A DNA stretch of 64,000 nt from Streptococcus mitis (GTDB lineage Bacteria > Bacillota > Bacilli > Lactobacillales > Streptococcaceae). Both the position numbers and the translations under genes were made by a program. The number at the start of each line of letters is the position of its first letter. The first letter of the stretch is position 1. The notes beneath the pieces are model-generated. The model was not told the DNA's origin. It worked only from the letters and a program-made list of their open reading frames with translations, and made no database searches. The stretch covers positions 453,001 through 517,000 of the forward strand of contig NZ_CP067992.1 in NCBI RefSeq assembly GCF_016658865.1, in the 5' to 3' direction. Shown here piece after piece: positions 29,827 to 40,838 of this stretch.

Positions 29827-31005
29827 ATGACAACCAAAGGTTATTTTGGACAATTTGGTGGTAGTTTCGTACCGGAGCCGATTCAGGCTTTGTTGGATGA
29901 GTTGGAAGTGACATTTGACAAGTACAAGGATGATCCAGAATTTTTGGCAGAATTTCGCCATTACTTAAAGGACTATTCAGGTCGCGAAACACCGCTCTAT
30001 TTTGCAGAGAGTTTGACAGATCACTTAGGTGGAGCTAAGATTTATCTCAAACGTGAAGACCTTAACCACCTTGGTTCTCACAAGCTCAACAACGTTTTAG
30101 GACAAATTCTTTTGGCTAAACGCATGGGCAAAAAACGAGTAATCGCAGAAACAGGAGCTGGTCAGCACGGTGTTGCGACAGCAGCGGCTGCAGCCAAGTT
30201 TGGTATGGCCTGTGATGTCTACATGGGGGCAGAGGATGTGGAACGTCAACGTCTCAATGTTTTCCGTATGGAGATGATGGGAGCAACTGTTCACGCAGTT
30301 GAAACAGGGACTCGTACCCTCAAAGATGCTGTTGATGCAGCCTTTGGAGCATGGATGAATGATCTTGAAGCCTTCTATGTTCTGGGATCTGCTGTAGGTC
30401 CTCACCCTTATCCTACCATTGTCCACGAGTTCCAAAAGGTCATCAGTGAAGAATCTCGCCGTCAAATCTTAGAAAAAGAAGGTCGTTTACCAGACTACGT
30501 TATTGCCTGTGTAGGTGGTGGCTCTAATGCCATCGGTGCTTTTTCACAGTATGTGGCTGATGAAGAAGTCAAATTGGTTGGGGTTGAAGCTGCTGGTCAC
30601 GGACTTGATACAGACAAGCACGCAGCTACTATGACAAAAGGTAGTATCGGAATTGTCGACGGCATGAAAACTTATGCAGTTTTTAAGGAAGACGGAGAGC
30701 TGGCTCCAGTTTACTCTATCTCAGCTGGATTGGACTATCCAGGGGTTGGCCCAGAACACGCCTACTTCAAAGATTCAGGTCGCGTGGAATATGTGGCTGC
30801 GACAGATGAAGAAGCTGTTCAGGCTCTCCTCCTTCTCAGCAAGACTGAAGGAATTATCCCAGCGATTGAAAGTTCGCACGCTATCGCAGAAGCAGTTAAA
30901 CGTGCACCGAAACTAAGTAAAGACGACATTATCATCATCAATGTCTCTGGTCGTGGAGACAAGGACGTAGCTGCAATTGCGGACTACCTAGAAGTTAAAA
31001 AATAA
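29827..31005 (+). CDS. trpB: Extra tryptophan synthase beta chain (TrpB paralogue)
   Basis: 392 aa, full-length TrpB fold. The PLP-lysine region reads [13 protein letters not shown] where the operon copy has [13 protein letters not shown]; catalytic Glu (ETGAGQHGV) and phosphate loop GGGSNAIG are kept. The COMM/late region differs ([13 protein letters not shown] instead of [10 protein letters not shown]). It condenses indole and serine, perhaps without TrpA. It has its own T-box and stands directly upstream of the trp operon leader. Clearly diverged, not a recent copy of trpB at 35566. Confidence 0.88.
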   Translation: MTTKGYFGQFGGSFVPEPIQALLDELEVTFDKYKDDPEFLAEFRHYLKDYSGRETPLYFAESLTDHLGGAKIYLKREDLNHLGSHKLNNVLGQILLAKRMGKKRVIAETGAGQHGVATAAAAAKFGMACDVYMGAEDVERQRLNVFRMEMMGATVHAVETGTRTLKDAVDAAFGAWMNDLEAFYVLGSAVGPHPYPTIVHEFQKVISEESRRQILEKEGRLPDYVIACVGGGSNAIGAFSQYVADEEVKLVGVEAAGHGLDTDKHAATMTKGSIGIVDGMKTYAVFKEDGELAPVYSISAGLDYPGVGPEHAYFKDSGRVEYVAATDEEAVQALLLLSKTEGIIPAIESSHAIAEAVKRAPKLSKDDIIIINVSGRGDKDVAAIADYLEVKK

Positions 31006-31298
31006 TAGATGGAAAAATTACAGTCTTTTCTCTCACAGAGAGCTTGTGGTTGCTGGAAACAAGCAGAGAAAGCTGTAAGGTTGGGTCCATCTGAAATGAG
31101 AGAAGAAAACATAATTCTCAAGGGAGTGCCCTTTATCGCACAGCCTGTTACAGGAGGTATCTGAGACAGGAATGAGAGATAGGAGAAATCCTATAATTGA
31201 GGTGGCACCGCGAATTTCGTCCTCACGCAAGTTGTTTTGCGTGGGGATTTTTCATACAGTCGCCACGGACTAGAAGTAGAACTGAAAGGGAAATTACA
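31006..31298 (+). promoter_or_regulatory. T-box riboswitch, tryptophan-type, before trpE
   Basis: Stem I with agagag, gcttgt/acaagc and ggttggg (candidate TGG specifier); T-box core gaggtggcaccgcg (about 31199-31212); terminator tcctcacgcaa/ttgcgtgggga plus ttttt (31220-31252). No convincing promoter is visible between the trpB paralogue and Stem I, so transcription may enter from the first T-box transcript. Confidence 0.9.
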
Positions 31299-32660
31299 AT
31301 GGAACGAATCATTCATGGAGATGTCTTATCACCAATCTTGGCTTATATGCGCCTAAAGGGGCAACACAAGGTTATCTTAGAGAGTATTCCGAGAGACAAG
31401 GAAACCGCTCGTTTTTCTATCTTAGCTTATAATCCAGTTTTTGAGATTAAGTTTGAAAATGGGATTCTTTATCAAAATGGTCAAGTGATTGATCGTGATT
31501 CCTTGGATTTTCTTTATGAAGTGACTCATAAGAGCCAGCACCATTCAGACCTCCCTTTTGGTGGTGGGGCAATTGGTTTTGTTGGTTACGATATGATTTC
31601 GCTTTATGAAGAAATTGGTCAAATTCCTGAAGATACTATTGGAACGCCAGACATGCATTTCTTCGTCTATGAGAGTTACATGGTCTTTGACCACAAGAAA
31701 GAAAAAATCCATGTCATCGAGGATGCTCTTTATAGCGAACGCAATCAAGAAGACTTGGAAAAAGCCTTGAACCAGGTGCTTGAGGAATTACGCATTCCTG
31801 CTCCAAATGAATTTGAAGACTTGGATCTATCTCCGCTGGACTTCAAACCCCATATTGCTCCTCAGAAGTTTGAGGCAATGGTGGAAACGGCTCGTGACTT
31901 GATTCGTAATGGAGATATGTTCCAATGCGTGCTCAGTCAGCGTTTCTCAGCAGAAGTTACTGGAAATCCATTTGACTTCTACAGAAATCTTCGAGTGACT
32001 AATCCTTCTAATTACCTTTATTTCTATGACTTTGGGGATTATCAAATCATCGGTGCCAGTCCAGAAAGTTTGGTTTCTGTCAAAAATGGCATCGTAACAA
32101 CCAATCCGATTGCAGGTACGCGACCAAGAGGAGCTACGGATGAAGAAGACAAGGCTTTGGCGACAGACCTGCTTTCGGATGAGAAGGAAACGGCAGAGCA
32201 TCGAATGTTAGTAGACTTGGGTCGTAATGATATTGGTCGCATCTCTGAAACGGCCAGTGTCCAAGTCACTAAGTATATGGAAGTGGAGCTTTTCCGTTAT
32301 GTCATGCATTTGACCAGTGTGGTCAAGGGGCGTTTGCTTCCAGAACTCACTGCTATGGATGCTTTGAAAGCAACACTTCCTGCTGGAACTGTTTCTGGAG
32401 CACCAAAGATTCGAGCGATGAGACGCATCTATGAACTGGAAACGGAAAAACGGTGCGTATATGCAGGAGCGATTGGCTACTTGTCTGCGACGGGTGATAT
32501 GGATTTCGCCATCGCCATCCGAACCATGATTCTCAAAAATCAAACAGCCTATGTGCAGGCTGGGGCAGGGATTGTCTACGACTCCATCGCCCAAAACGAA
32601 TACCAAGAGACCATTAACAAGGCTAAATCTATGACTAGAATTGGAGAACTAAGACCATGA
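31299..32660 (+). CDS. trpE: Anthranilate synthase component I
   Basis: 453 aa. Chorismate-binding core motifs GASPESLV, TNPIAGTRPRG, KETAEHRMLVDLGRNDIGR, AGAGIVYDS. The N-terminal ...LESIPRDKETARFS... region corresponds to the tryptophan feedback site. Start 31299 follows aaaggg; the frame open from 31197 runs through the T-box terminator and is not coding. It ends in an ATGA overlap with trpG. Confidence 0.95.
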   Translation: MERIIHGDVLSPILAYMRLKGQHKVILESIPRDKETARFSILAYNPVFEIKFENGILYQNGQVIDRDSLDFLYEVTHKSQHHSDLPFGGGAIGFVGYDMISLYEEIGQIPEDTIGTPDMHFFVYESYMVFDHKKEKIHVIEDALYSERNQEDLEKALNQVLEELRIPAPNEFEDLDLSPLDFKPHIAPQKFEAMVETARDLIRNGDMFQCVLSQRFSAEVTGNPFDFYRNLRVTNPSNYLYFYDFGDYQIIGASPESLVSVKNGIVTTNPIAGTRPRGATDEEDKALATDLLSDEKETAEHRMLVDLGRNDIGRISETASVQVTKYMEVELFRYVMHLTSVVKGRLLPELTAMDALKATLPAGTVSGAPKIRAMRRIYELETEKRCVYAGAIGYLSATGDMDFAIAIRTMILKNQTAYVQAGAGIVYDSIAQNEYQETINKAKSMTRIGELRP

Positions 32661-33223
32661 TTTTATTGATTGATAACTATGATTCTTTTACCTATAACTT
32701 GGCGCAATACATCGGGAATTTTGCAGAAGTACAGGTCTTGAGAAATGATGATCCCAAGCTGTATGAAGAAGCTGAAAAAGCAGATGGTCTGGTCTTTTCT
32801 CCTGGTCCTGGTTGGCCAGTTGATGCTGGAAAGATGGAAGACATGATTCGTGATTTTGCTGGCAAGAAGCCGATTCTTGGGATTTGTTTGGGCCACCAAG
32901 CCATTGCCGAAGTCTTTGGTGGTAAATTAGGATTGGCTCCCAAAGTCATGCATGGGAAACAGAGCAATATCAGCTTTGAAGCACCATCTGTTTTGTATCA
33001 AGGTATCGAGGATGGCCGTGCGGTCATGCGTTATCACAGTATTTTGATTGAGGAAATGCCAGAAGAATTTGAAGTGACAGCTCGTTCGACTGATGACCAA
33101 GCCATCATGGGGATTCAACACAAAAACTTACCGATTTATGGCTTCCAGTACCATCCAGAGAGCATTGGAACGCCAGATGGCTTGTCTTCTATTCGGAATT
33201 TTATCGAGAAGGTTGTAAAGTGA
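32657..33223 (+). CDS. trpG: Anthranilate synthase component II (glutamine amidotransferase)
   Basis: 188 aa class I amidotransferase. Nucleophile in GICLGHQA, with downstream His-Glu in YHPESIGTP. Supplies ammonia to TrpE. Coupled to trpE by a 4-nt overlap. Confidence 0.95.
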   Translation: MILLIDNYDSFTYNLAQYIGNFAEVQVLRNDDPKLYEEAEKADGLVFSPGPGWPVDAGKMEDMIRDFAGKKPILGICLGHQAIAEVFGGKLGLAPKVMHGKQSNISFEAPSVLYQGIEDGRAVMRYHSILIEEMPEEFEVTARSTDDQAIMGIQHKNLPIYGFQYHPESIGTPDGLSSIRNFIEKVVK

Positions 33224-33233
33224 GGAAACTAGG

Positions 33234-34238
33234 ATGAAAGAGATTATTGAAAAACTAGCAAAATTTGAAAATTTATCAGGTGTGGAAATGACGGATGTCA
33301 TTGAGCGTATCGTAACTGGGCGTGTAACAGAGGCACAGATTGCTTCTCTTCTCTTGGCTCTTAAGATGAAGGGAGAAACACCTGAAGAACGCACAGCCAT
33401 TGCCCAAGTCATGAGAGGACATGCCCAACACATTCCAACTGAAATTCATGATGCCATGGACAACTGTGGTACAGGTGGAGACAAGTCTTTCAGTTTTAAT
33501 ATTTCCACAACTGCAGCCTTTGTCTTGGCTGGTGGCGGTGTTCACATGGCAAAACACGGTAACCGCTCGATTTCTTCTAAATCTGGTTCTGCAGATGTCC
33601 TTGAAGCCTTGGGCATCAATCTTGACCTCAAACCAGCTGAACTAGGTAAGGTCTTTGATAAAACTGGCATCGTCTTTCTCTTCGCTAAAAATATGCACCC
33701 AGCAATGAAATACATCATGCCAGCTCGTTTGGAATTGGGAATTCCAACGATTATGAACTTGACTGGTCCCCTGATTCATCCAATGGCATTGGAAACACAG
33801 CTTCTTGGAATTAGTCGTCCAGAACTTCTAGAAAGTACAGCTCAGGTTTTGAAAAATATGGGTCGCAAACGTGCCATCGTGGTTGCTGGACCAGAAGGAC
33901 TGGATGAAGCTGGTTTGAATGGAACAACCAAGATTGCTCTTCTTGAAAATGGTGAAATTACCTTGTCAAGCTTTACCCCAGAGGATTTGGGAATGGAGCG
34001 CTACGCTATCGACGATATTCGTGGAGGCAATGCTCAGGAAAATGCAGAAATTTTGCTCAGCGTTCTTAAAAATGAACCAAGTCCATTCTTGGAAACGACA
34101 GTTTTAAATGCTGGTCTTGGTTTCTATGCTAATGGTAAGGTAGCTAGTATCAAGGAAGGAGTTGCCTTGGCCCGTCAAGTGATTGCTGGTGGCAAGGCAC
34201 TTGAAAAACTCAGACTGTTACAGGAGTACCAAAAATGA
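33234..34238 (+). CDS. trpD: Anthranilate phosphoribosyltransferase
   Basis: 334 aa. PRPP-binding [16 protein letters not shown] near residue 75 and [21 protein letters not shown]. Makes phosphoribosyl anthranilate. Stop overlaps the trpC ATG by 4 nt. Confidence 0.95.
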   Translation: MKEIIEKLAKFENLSGVEMTDVIERIVTGRVTEAQIASLLLALKMKGETPEERTAIAQVMRGHAQHIPTEIHDAMDNCGTGGDKSFSFNISTTAAFVLAGGGVHMAKHGNRSISSKSGSADVLEALGINLDLKPAELGKVFDKTGIVFLFAKNMHPAMKYIMPARLELGIPTIMNLTGPLIHPMALETQLLGISRPELLESTAQVLKNMGRKRAIVVAGPEGLDEAGLNGTTKIALLENGEITLSSFTPEDLGMERYAIDDIRGGNAQENAEILLSVLKNEPSPFLETTVLNAGLGFYANGKVASIKEGVALARQVIAGGKALEKLRLLQEYQK

Positions 34239-35002
34239 GTCAGGAATTTTTAGCACGAATTTTGGAGCAGAAGGCGCGTGAGGTTGAGCAGATGGAACTG
34301 GATGAAGTCCAACTCTTGCGCCAGACCTATCGCTTGGCTGACTATCTAAAACAACACCAAGACAGTTTACAGGTAATCGCTGAAGTCAAGAAGGCTAGCC
34401 CTAGTTTGGGAGATATCAATCTCGATGTGGATATTGTGCAACAGGCCCAGACTTATGAAGAAAACGGCGCAGTGATGATTTCTGTTCTGACAGATGAAGT
34501 TTTCTTTAAAGGTCATTTGGATTATCTACGGGAGATTTCCAGTCAGGTACAGATTCCAACGCTCAACAAGGACTTTATCATCGATGAAAAGCAAATTATC
34601 CGTGCTCGCAATGCCGGTGCGACAGTCATCTTGCTCATTGTGGCTGCCTTGTCAGAAGAACGCCTCAAGGAACTGTACGACTATGCGACAGAGCTTGGTC
34701 TGGAAGTTTTAGTGGAGACTCACAATCTAGCTGAACTAGAAGTGGCTCACAGACTTGGTGCCCAGATTATCGGTGTCAATAACCGCAACTTGACCACCTT
34801 TGAAGTTGACTTGCAGACCAGTGTAGATTTGGCTAAACATTTCAAAGATGATTGCTTGTACATTTCTGAATCTGCTATTTTCACAGGGCAGGATGCGGAG
34901 CGAGTAGCACCATATTTTAATGGAATTTTAGTTGGGACAGCTCTTATGCAGGCAGAAGATGTGGCCCAGAGAATCAAGGAGTTGCAGATTGACAAAGGTT
35001 AA
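34235..35002 (+). CDS. trpC: Indole-3-glycerol phosphate synthase
   Basis: 255-aa TIM barrel with [49 protein letters not shown]. It is a separate protein from TrpF, unlike the fused E. coli enzyme. trpF starts inside its 3' end. Confidence 0.95.
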   Translation: MSQEFLARILEQKAREVEQMELDEVQLLRQTYRLADYLKQHQDSLQVIAEVKKASPSLGDINLDVDIVQQAQTYEENGAVMISVLTDEVFFKGHLDYLREISSQVQIPTLNKDFIIDEKQIIRARNAGATVILLIVAALSEERLKELYDYATELGLEVLVETHNLAELEVAHRLGAQIIGVNNRNLTTFEVDLQTSVDLAKHFKDDCLYISESAIFTGQDAERVAPYFNGILVGTALMQAEDVAQRIKELQIDKG

Positions 35003-35588
35003 GATTTGTGGACTATCGACCAAAGAAGCGTTGGAAACAGCCGTATCAGCAGGATCAGACTATATCGGTTTTGTCTTCGCACCTAGTAAAAGACAAGTGA
35101 CCTTGGATCAGGCTGCTGAGCTGGCAAAGTTTATTCCTGTAGATGTCAAAAAGGTTGGTGTATTTGTTTCACCAAGTCGGGCAGAACTGCTAGAAGCGAT
35201 TGACAAAGTTGGCTTGGACTTGGTTCAAGTTCACGGTCAGGTGGCAGATGATTTGTTTGAGAATTTGCCTTGTGCCAGTATTCAGGCTGTGCAGGTGGAT
35301 GGAGAGGGTCATGTGCCCAATTCTCAGGCAGACTATCTACTCTTTGATGCCCCTGTGGCAGGGAGTGGCCAGACCTTTGACTGGGCTCAACTGGATACGA
35401 CAAAACTAGCTCAGCCCTTCTTTATCGCAGGTGGGCTTAAGGAAGACAATATAGTAAAAGCAATTCAGCACTTCTCTCCCTTTGCAGTAGATGTATCAAG
35501 CGGAGTGGAGACAGATGGACAAAAAGATCATGAAAAGATTAGAAGATTTATAGAGAGGGTAAAGAATGGCATATCAAGAACCAAATAA
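34989..35588 (+). CDS. trpF: Phosphoribosylanthranilate isomerase
   Basis: About 199 aa starting at TTG 34989 ([10 protein letters not shown] is the invariant N-terminus), overlapping trpC by 14 nt. Motifs [31 protein letters not shown]. An in-frame ATG at 34932 lies inside trpC and adds non-homologous residues, so TTG is preferred. Confidence 0.92.
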   Translation: MTKVKICGLSTKEALETAVSAGSDYIGFVFAPSKRQVTLDQAAELAKFIPVDVKKVGVFVSPSRAELLEAIDKVGLDLVQVHGQVADDLFENLPCASIQAVQVDGEGHVPNSQADYLLFDAPVAGSGQTFDWAQLDTTKLAQPFFIAGGLKEDNIVKAIQHFSPFAVDVSSGVETDGQKDHEKIRRFIERVKNGISRTK

Positions 35589-36789
35589 AGATGGATTTTA
35601 CGGAAAATTCGGCGGACGTTTCGTCCCAGAAACATTGATGACAGCAGTTTTGGAGTTGGAGAAGGCCTACCGTGAAAGTCAGGCAGACCCAAGTTTCCAA
35701 GAGGAATTAAACCAGCTCTTACGCCAGTATGTAGGACGTGAAACTCCTCTTTACTACGCAAAAAACTTGACCCAGCATATTGGAGGAGCCAAGATTTATC
35801 TTAAACGTGAAGACCTTAACCATACAGGGGCTCACAAGATTAACAATGCCTTAGGACAAGTTTTGCTTGCCAAACGCATGGGTAAAAAGAAAATTATCGC
35901 TGAAACAGGTGCTGGTCAGCACGGTGTGGCAACTGCAACTGCTGCAGCCCTCTTTAACATGGAATGTACTATCTACATGGGTGAGGAAGATGTCAAACGC
36001 CAAGCCCTCAATGTGTTCCGTATGGAGCTTTTGGGAGCCAAGGTTGAGGCAGTGACAGACGGTTCGCGCGTGCTCAAGGATGCGGTCAATGCAGCCCTTC
36101 GTTCATGGGTGGCTAATATCGATGATACCCACTATATCCTTGGCTCTGCCTTGGGACCTCATCCATTCCCAGAAATCGTTCGTGACTTCCAAAGTGTCAT
36201 CGGTCGAGAGGCTAAACAACAGTACCGCGATTTGACAGGTCAAGATTTGCCAGATGCCCTAGTAGCCTGTGTTGGTGGTGGTTCTAATGCTATCGGGCTT
36301 TTCCATCCATTTGTAGAAGATGAGTCAGTAGCTATGTATGGAGCTGAAGCAGCAGGACTTGGTGTGGATACGGAGCACCACGCAGCGACTTTGACCAAGG
36401 GTCGTCCAGGTGTCCTCCACGGTTCTCTTATGGATGTGCTCCAAGATGCTCATGGTCAAATTCTTGAAGCCTTCTCTATCTCAGCAGGTTTGGACTATCC
36501 TGGTATCGGTCCAGAACACTCTCACTATCATGATATCAAACGTGCCAGCTATGTTCCTGTGACGGACGAGGAAGCCTTGGAAGGATTCCAACTCTTGTCT
36601 CGTGTGGAAGGGATTATCCCTGCCTTGGAATCTAGCCATGCTATCGCCTTTGCGGTGAAATTGGCCAAAGAACTCGGTCCAGACAAGTCCATGATTGTCT
36701 GCCTATCAGGTCGTGGGGACAAGGATGTGGTCCAAGTCAAAGACCGCTTGGAAGCAGATGCAGCAAAGAAGGGAGAAGCTCATGCCTAA
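35566..36789 (+). CDS. trpB: Tryptophan synthase beta chain (operon copy)
   Basis: 407 aa with canonical motifs [14 protein letters not shown] (PLP lysine), [35 protein letters not shown]. Pairs with TrpA encoded next. Starts 23 nt before the trpF stop. Compare the diverged paralogue at 29827. Confidence 0.95.
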   Translation: MAYQEPNKDGFYGKFGGRFVPETLMTAVLELEKAYRESQADPSFQEELNQLLRQYVGRETPLYYAKNLTQHIGGAKIYLKREDLNHTGAHKINNALGQVLLAKRMGKKKIIAETGAGQHGVATATAAALFNMECTIYMGEEDVKRQALNVFRMELLGAKVEAVTDGSRVLKDAVNAALRSWVANIDDTHYILGSALGPHPFPEIVRDFQSVIGREAKQQYRDLTGQDLPDALVACVGGGSNAIGLFHPFVEDESVAMYGAEAAGLGVDTEHHAATLTKGRPGVLHGSLMDVLQDAHGQILEAFSISAGLDYPGIGPEHSHYHDIKRASYVPVTDEEALEGFQLLSRVEGIIPALESSHAIAFAVKLAKELGPDKSMIVCLSGRGDKDVVQVKDRLEADAAKKGEAHA

Positions 36790-37558
36790 GACACTAACAG
36801 AAAAATTGAACGCTATAAAAGCAGCTGGAAAAGGAATTTTTGTTCCCTATATCATGGCTGGAGACCACGAGAAAGGTTTGGATGGTCTAGCTGAAACAAT
36901 CCACTTTTTAGAAGATTTGGGTGTCTCAGCTATTGAAGTGGGTATTCCCTTTTCAGACCCCGTAGCAGACGGACCTGTTATCGAAGAAGCGGGCTTGCGC
37001 AGTCTAGCTAACGGGACGTCTACTCAGGCTTTGGTTGAAACCTTAAAAACCATTCAAACAGAAGTTCCACTTGTCATTATGACCTACTTCAACCCCCTCT
37101 TTCAGTACGGTGTTGAAAAATTTGTCAAAGATTTGGCAGATACAGCCGTTAAGGGCTTGATTATCCCAGACCTGCCTCATGAGCATACCAACTTTGTAGA
37201 GCCCTTTTTGGCAGATACAGATATTGCCTTGATTCCCTTAGTTAGTTTGACAACAGGACTTGAGCGCCAAAAAGAGTTGATTGAAGGGGCAGAAGGATTT
37301 GTCTATGCCGTTGCCATCAATGGGGTGACAGGAAAATCAGGAAATTACCGTGCAGATTTGGACAAGCATTTGGCACAATTGCATCAAGTAGCCGACATCC
37401 CAGTCTTGACAGGTTTTGGTGTGTCTAGTCAAGCCGATGTAGAACGCTTTAATGCGGTGTCAGATGGCGTTATCGTTGGTTCGAAAATTGTAAAAGCTCT
37501 CCACCAAGGAGAGCCGATTGAGGACTTTATCAAACAAGCAGTAGCTTACCAAAAATAA
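36782..37558 (+). CDS. trpA: Tryptophan synthase alpha chain
   Basis: 258-aa TIM barrel; active-site [17 protein letters not shown] (about residues 50-66), [13 protein letters not shown] and TGFGVSSQ. Cleaves indole-glycerol phosphate to indole for TrpB. Start 36782 overlaps the trpB stop and has aagggag. The 3' end overlaps the convergent prepilin peptidase gene by about 29 nt; no terminator is visible between them. Confidence 0.95.
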   Translation: MPKTLTEKLNAIKAAGKGIFVPYIMAGDHEKGLDGLAETIHFLEDLGVSAIEVGIPFSDPVADGPVIEEAGLRSLANGTSTQALVETLKTIQTEVPLVIMTYFNPLFQYGVEKFVKDLADTAVKGLIIPDLPHEHTNFVEPFLADTDIALIPLVSLTTGLERQKELIEGAEGFVYAVAINGVTGKSGNYRADLDKHLAQLHQVADIPVLTGFGVSSQADVERFNAVSDGVIVGSKIVKALHQGEPIEDFIKQAVAYQK

Positions 37559-38189
37559 TCACACAAGCAGCAAGTAAGAGGAAAGGCACGAAAGGAAGTC
37601 TTTCCTTTTTCTTTTGCAGGAGAAAGGCTAGGATGCCCGTCGCAGAAGCGAACTGAATCAAGATCAGTAATTCGGTCGCGCTAAAGGCGAGAGCACAAGA
37701 AGCCAGAAAGAGAAAATCCCCTGCGCCCATGCGAATATCAATAAAATGAGCTAAAATTCCAAGGGCAAGGAAGAAGACCATGACCAGATTCCAGCCAGAG
37801 GAAGCCATGAGGATTAGGTGGAAAGTCATCCAGACCAGTAAGGGATATTCCTGATGGCGAAAGTCGTAGATACCCAAGGTCAAACCCGCAGTGATTAGGA
37901 TGACTTGACTCAAGGAAAGTAATTCCCAAGAGTAAAGCAGAAATATGAGTCCTAAGCCTAGTTCCAAAAGGGCATACCAGACGGGATAAGGAGCCTTGCA
38001 GTAGCGACAGCGAAAGTGATTAAAAACCTGTGAGAGAATCGGAATCAAATCTAAGGGACGCAAGGGAGTCTGACAGGAATCGCAGTGACTGGCTGGGCTG
38101 ATAATGGATTGCTCTGGAAAACGGTCAATGACCAAACCAAGAAAGGAAGCGAGAATGCTCCCGACAAGAAAAAAATAAATATTAATCAT
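37530..38189 (-). CDS. cclA: Prepilin peptidase (competence pilus)
   Basis: 219-aa A24 membrane protease. N-terminal cytoplasmic cysteines CDSC and CRYC bind zinc; catalytic aspartates lie in [13 protein letters not shown] and the MGAGDF motif. Six to eight membrane spans. In streptococci it processes ComGC-type pseudopilins for DNA uptake; also called pilD/comC. Single gene, convergent with trpA. Confidence 0.9.
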   Translation of the reverse strand: MINIYFFLVGSILASFLGLVIDRFPEQSIISPASHCDSCQTPLRPLDLIPILSQVFNHFRCRYCKAPYPVWYALLELGLGLIFLLYSWELLSLSQVILITAGLTLGIYDFRHQEYPLLVWMTFHLILMASSGWNLVMVFFLALGILAHFIDIRMGAGDFLFLASCALAFSATELLILIQFASATGILAFLLQKKKERLPFVPFLLLAACVIIFGKLLLV

Positions 38190-38258
38190 ACTTATCTATT
38201 CGTAAAAAATAGGAGAAGTAGTATAATGGAGAAACATAGATAAGATGGTGAGGCAAAG

Positions 38259-38714
38259 ATGACAATTCGTTTTGAAGAAAAGGTGAGCACAGAAAATGCT
38301 CAGCTCGTATGCCAATGGTCCAACTCCCTCGGCAAATCCTTTCAAGAACAATGGATGGGAACAATGATTCCTTTTCCCTTGACAATTCAAGTTTTGCAAG
38401 ATTTGGATGGAATCTTTTCTATCTTTGATGGACAAGAGTTTGTCGGGCTAATCCAGAAAATCAGGCTAGAAGACAGGAATCTTCATATCGGGAGATTTTT
38501 TATCAACCCCCAGAAACAGGGACAAGGCTTAGGTGGGCAGGCTTTAAGGAAATTTGTTAGTTTGGCCTTTGAAAATGAAGACATAGATACTATTTCACTA
38601 AATGTCTACGAGGCAAATCAAGCAGCCAAGCACCTTTATCAAAAAGAAGGATTTGAAATCGTTCAAATGGTTGAAGCACCTGTACGAAAATACATCATGA
38701 AAAAGGGTAGATAG
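38259..38714 (+). CDS. GNAT-family N-acetyltransferase
   Basis: 151 aa. Acetyl-CoA loop near residues 80-95 (GRFFINPQKQGQGLGGQAL) and the C-terminal NQAAKHLYQKEGFEIV typical of the fold. Substrate unknown. Divergent from the prepilin peptidase. Confidence 0.83.
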   Translation: MTIRFEEKVSTENAQLVCQWSNSLGKSFQEQWMGTMIPFPLTIQVLQDLDGIFSIFDGQEFVGLIQKIRLEDRNLHIGRFFINPQKQGQGLGGQALRKFVSLAFENEDIDTISLNVYEANQAAKHLYQKEGFEIVQMVEAPVRKYIMKKGR

Positions 38715-38784
38715 GAAGTAAAAATCCTTGAATCAACGTTGACTGCGATGATGAACCTGAATCAGCCCCTCAAAAGGACTGTAT

Positions 38785-39024
38785 ATGAATGAACGTTACC
38801 AGTGTTTAAAAACTAAAGAATATCAGGCACTTTTATCTTCCAAGGGTAGATAAATTTTCGCTAAACGTAAGATTGATATGAAATCTGTCTTTGGGCAGAT
38901 AAAGGTTTGTTTGGGTTATAAGAGATGTTATCTGAGAGGTAAACGTAAAGTGAGAATTGACATGGGATTCGTACTCATGGTCAACAACCTGCTGAAATAT
39001 AATAAGAGAAAGAGGCGAAATTAA
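38785..39024 (+). pseudogene. IS1182-type transposase, 3' remnant
   Basis: One frame reads NERYQCLKTKEYQALL..., hits an internal TAA after KGR, then continues FAKRKIDMKSVFGQIK, CLGYKRCYLRGKRKV, MGFVLMVNNLLKYNKR to a stop at 39022-39024. This is the conserved DDE-domain C-terminus of IS1182/IS5-like transposases. The 5' part of the gene is missing; with the in-frame stop it is inactive. Confidence 0.75.
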
Positions 39025-39063
39025 AAAGCTAGAGTTCTGCAATTGGAAATCTCTAGCTTTTTG
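39023..39063. terminator. Bidirectional terminator
   Basis: aaaaagctagag/ctctagcttttt arms with T tracts on both strands, between the transposase remnant and csbD. Confidence 0.75.
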
Positions 39064-39133
39064 TTTTCTGAGAATCATCTTGATTCAGACTCTTTTGACT
39101 AATGTCACTAAAAAGATAAAGTAACTTTTAGCC

Positions 39134-39337
39134 TTATTTATCGTCGCCACTCAACATGTTTTTAACACCTTCGATAGCACCTTCTACAGCGTCTTTGGCA
39201 TCTTCAGCAACTTCTTTTACTTTAGAAACAACTTTTTCAGCTGCACCTTCTTTTTCCATTTTTTCATCACCGATGGCTTTCCCAACACCTTCTTTAATAG
39301 AACCTTTAGCTTGATTTAATTTTTCTTCTACTGACAT
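39134..39337 (-). CDS. CsbD-family stress protein
   Basis: 67-aa, highly charged helical protein beginning [21 protein letters not shown], the CsbD signature. General-stress proteins of unknown mechanism. Last gene of the amaP-gls24 operon, 30 nt after gls24, with its own aggag. Confidence 0.88.
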   Translation of the reverse strand: MSVEEKLNQAKGSIKEGVGKAIGDEKMEKEGAAEKVVSKVKEVAEDAKDAVEGAIEGVKNMLSGDDK

Positions 39338-39367
39338 GATAATTTCTCCTGTTATATTTATTTTATC

Positions 39368-39976
39368 TTAGTTTACACGAGTGTTTTCGTGAGATACTAC
39401 ACCAGTTGCTGCACCTTTAACAGCTTCTACGCCTTCGCTAACTTTTTCTTGAACAGTTGAGAAACCAGATCCAAGACCAGATTTAGCTTTTTCGAATTGT
39501 TCTGAAGCGAATTCTCCTGTTGATTCAGCAACGTCAGATACGCGATCTTGAAGGCTTACTGAGTCTGCTTCATGTTGTTCTTTAGTTTTGATGTCGACAA
39601 CGTTTACGTTGATTTCAACAACTTCCAAGTCAGTCATTTTAGCAACTTCTGAAGATATGATTTCTCTGATTTCTGAATATAAAGCTGGAACATTTTTTTG
39701 GTACTCAGCAATAATGTTTAAGTCAACTGCAACTTGTGTTTTACCAACTTCTACGTTAACACCACTTGTTACGTCATCGCTGTTAACGATTTTTTCTTTA
39801 AGATTTGAGAAGAAACCACCGTCGATTCCCAAAAGACCTGAAACGTTTTCTAGTGACAGACCAATGATTTTTTGGATAACTTTATCTTCGTAAGTAAGTT
39901 CTCCTTTGATTTCGTGAGCTACAGCAGTAGCATCTTTCTTTTCTACGTTAGTGTTAATGTTTTTTTCGTTTGACAT
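39368..39976 (-). CDS. gls24: Asp23/Gls24-family envelope stress response protein
   Basis: 202 aa. The Asp23/Gls24 domain covers about residues 25-130 (GELTYEDKVIQKIIGLSLENVSG, NIIAEYQKNVPALYSEIR, LEVVEINVNVVDI), followed by a low-complexity helical tail. In staphylococci Asp23 is tethered to the membrane by AmaP; the amaP gene lies two positions upstream here. Upstream DUF2273 gene is 30 nt away. Confidence 0.92.
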   Translation of the reverse strand: MSNEKNINTNVEKKDATAVAHEIKGELTYEDKVIQKIIGLSLENVSGLLGIDGGFFSNLKEKIVNSDDVTSGVNVEVGKTQVAVDLNIIAEYQKNVPALYSEIREIISSEVAKMTDLEVVEINVNVVDIKTKEQHEADSVSLQDRVSDVAESTGEFASEQFEKAKSGLGSGFSTVQEKVSEGVEAVKGAATGVVSHENTRVN

Positions 39977-40006
39977 ATGAAACTCCTTTAATTAAATTAG
40001 TAATTT

Positions 40007-40177
40007 TTATTTATCTATATAGTTTTTTTCGATATATAATCCAGCTGCAACTCCCAGTGCTCCTAAAATCAATACAAATATTGTTTTGAAGAAGCCAAAG
40101 GAGATAATCAAACAAGCGAGAAATACGCCTATGAGACCTGCGATTATTGGATATCGATATTGTTTAAGCCATTCCAT
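40007..40177 (-). CDS. DUF2273 small membrane protein
   Basis: 56 aa beginning MEWLKQYRYPIIAG, with two membrane spans (about 9-28 and 31-48) and a charged C-terminus. DUF2273 proteins occur between amaP and gls24 in Firmicutes, exactly its place here. Start codon has gtaag/aagta-type weak site; coding supported by context and hydropathy. Confidence 0.82.
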   Translation of the reverse strand: MEWLKQYRYPIIAGLIGVFLACLIISFGFFKTIFVLILGALGVAAGLYIEKNYIDK

Positions 40178-40188
40178 TTTTTACTTCC

Positions 40189-40761
40189 TTACTTCACACG
40201 ACTAACAGTCTTTTTGTTTTGAGGTTTTGGTTTAGGCTGGTAGTCTTTTACTAGAACTTCTAGTTTAACCTGACGCTCAATACCAAAAAACTGCTTCAAT
40301 CCATTAGTTATTTCATTTTGAATTAGTTGGCATCTGTCAGCGATGTTGTCCGAAGGAAGAATTTTACCTTCTACATGAACGAAACATTTATTTTTTCGTA
40401 AATTTACATGAACAGTTGGGTTCTTGATCAATCCATGATCACTCACCAAACTTCTAACAAAACCTTCGATTGCAGAATTCTTTAATTTTAGTGTATCGTT
40501 TTTAGTTTTAAGTTGAATTTCCAAATAACGTTTAGGATAAAACAACACAACTAACATCGATAACAAAACTAAAGTTGATAGAGCCACTATCCCCCAGAAT
40601 ATATATCTAGAGAGATAGAATTCAACGAAATGATTCTGTCTCCAGCTAAATAGCTGAATGCCTAGATCACTAACTTGATGATAATCTATCAAAACAGGAA
40701 GGAAAATTGTCAAGATTAAAATACAGAAAATAATGAAACATATTTTCTTTGCTTTTGACAT
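40189..40761 (-). CDS. amaP: Alkaline shock response membrane anchor protein AmaP
   Basis: About 190 aa. Two N-terminal membrane spans (about residues 7-25 and 50-72) and a cytoplasmic alpha/beta domain with a basic tail (PKPKPQNKKTVSRVK). Anchors the Asp23/Gls24 protein. ATG 40761 has aaagga at 6 nt; two codons of extra frame upstream would start at TTG. Confidence 0.85.
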   Translation of the reverse strand: MSKAKKICFIIFCILILTIFLPVLIDYHQVSDLGIQLFSWRQNHFVEFYLSRYIFWGIVALSTLVLLSMLVVLFYPKRYLEIQLKTKNDTLKLKNSAIEGFVRSLVSDHGLIKNPTVHVNLRKNKCFVHVEGKILPSDNIADRCQLIQNEITNGLKQFFGIERQVKLEVLVKDYQPKPKPQNKKTVSRVK

Positions 40762-40838
40762 ATACAATCCTTTCGATTTAACATTAAACTATTTTTACCC
40801 GTCTAATCTATTTAAAAATAGTTTATTACTACAAGTAA

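Noticed and set aside
31197..31298. N-terminal extension of trpE
   Set aside because: It translates the T-box core and terminator; homologous protein starts at 31299.
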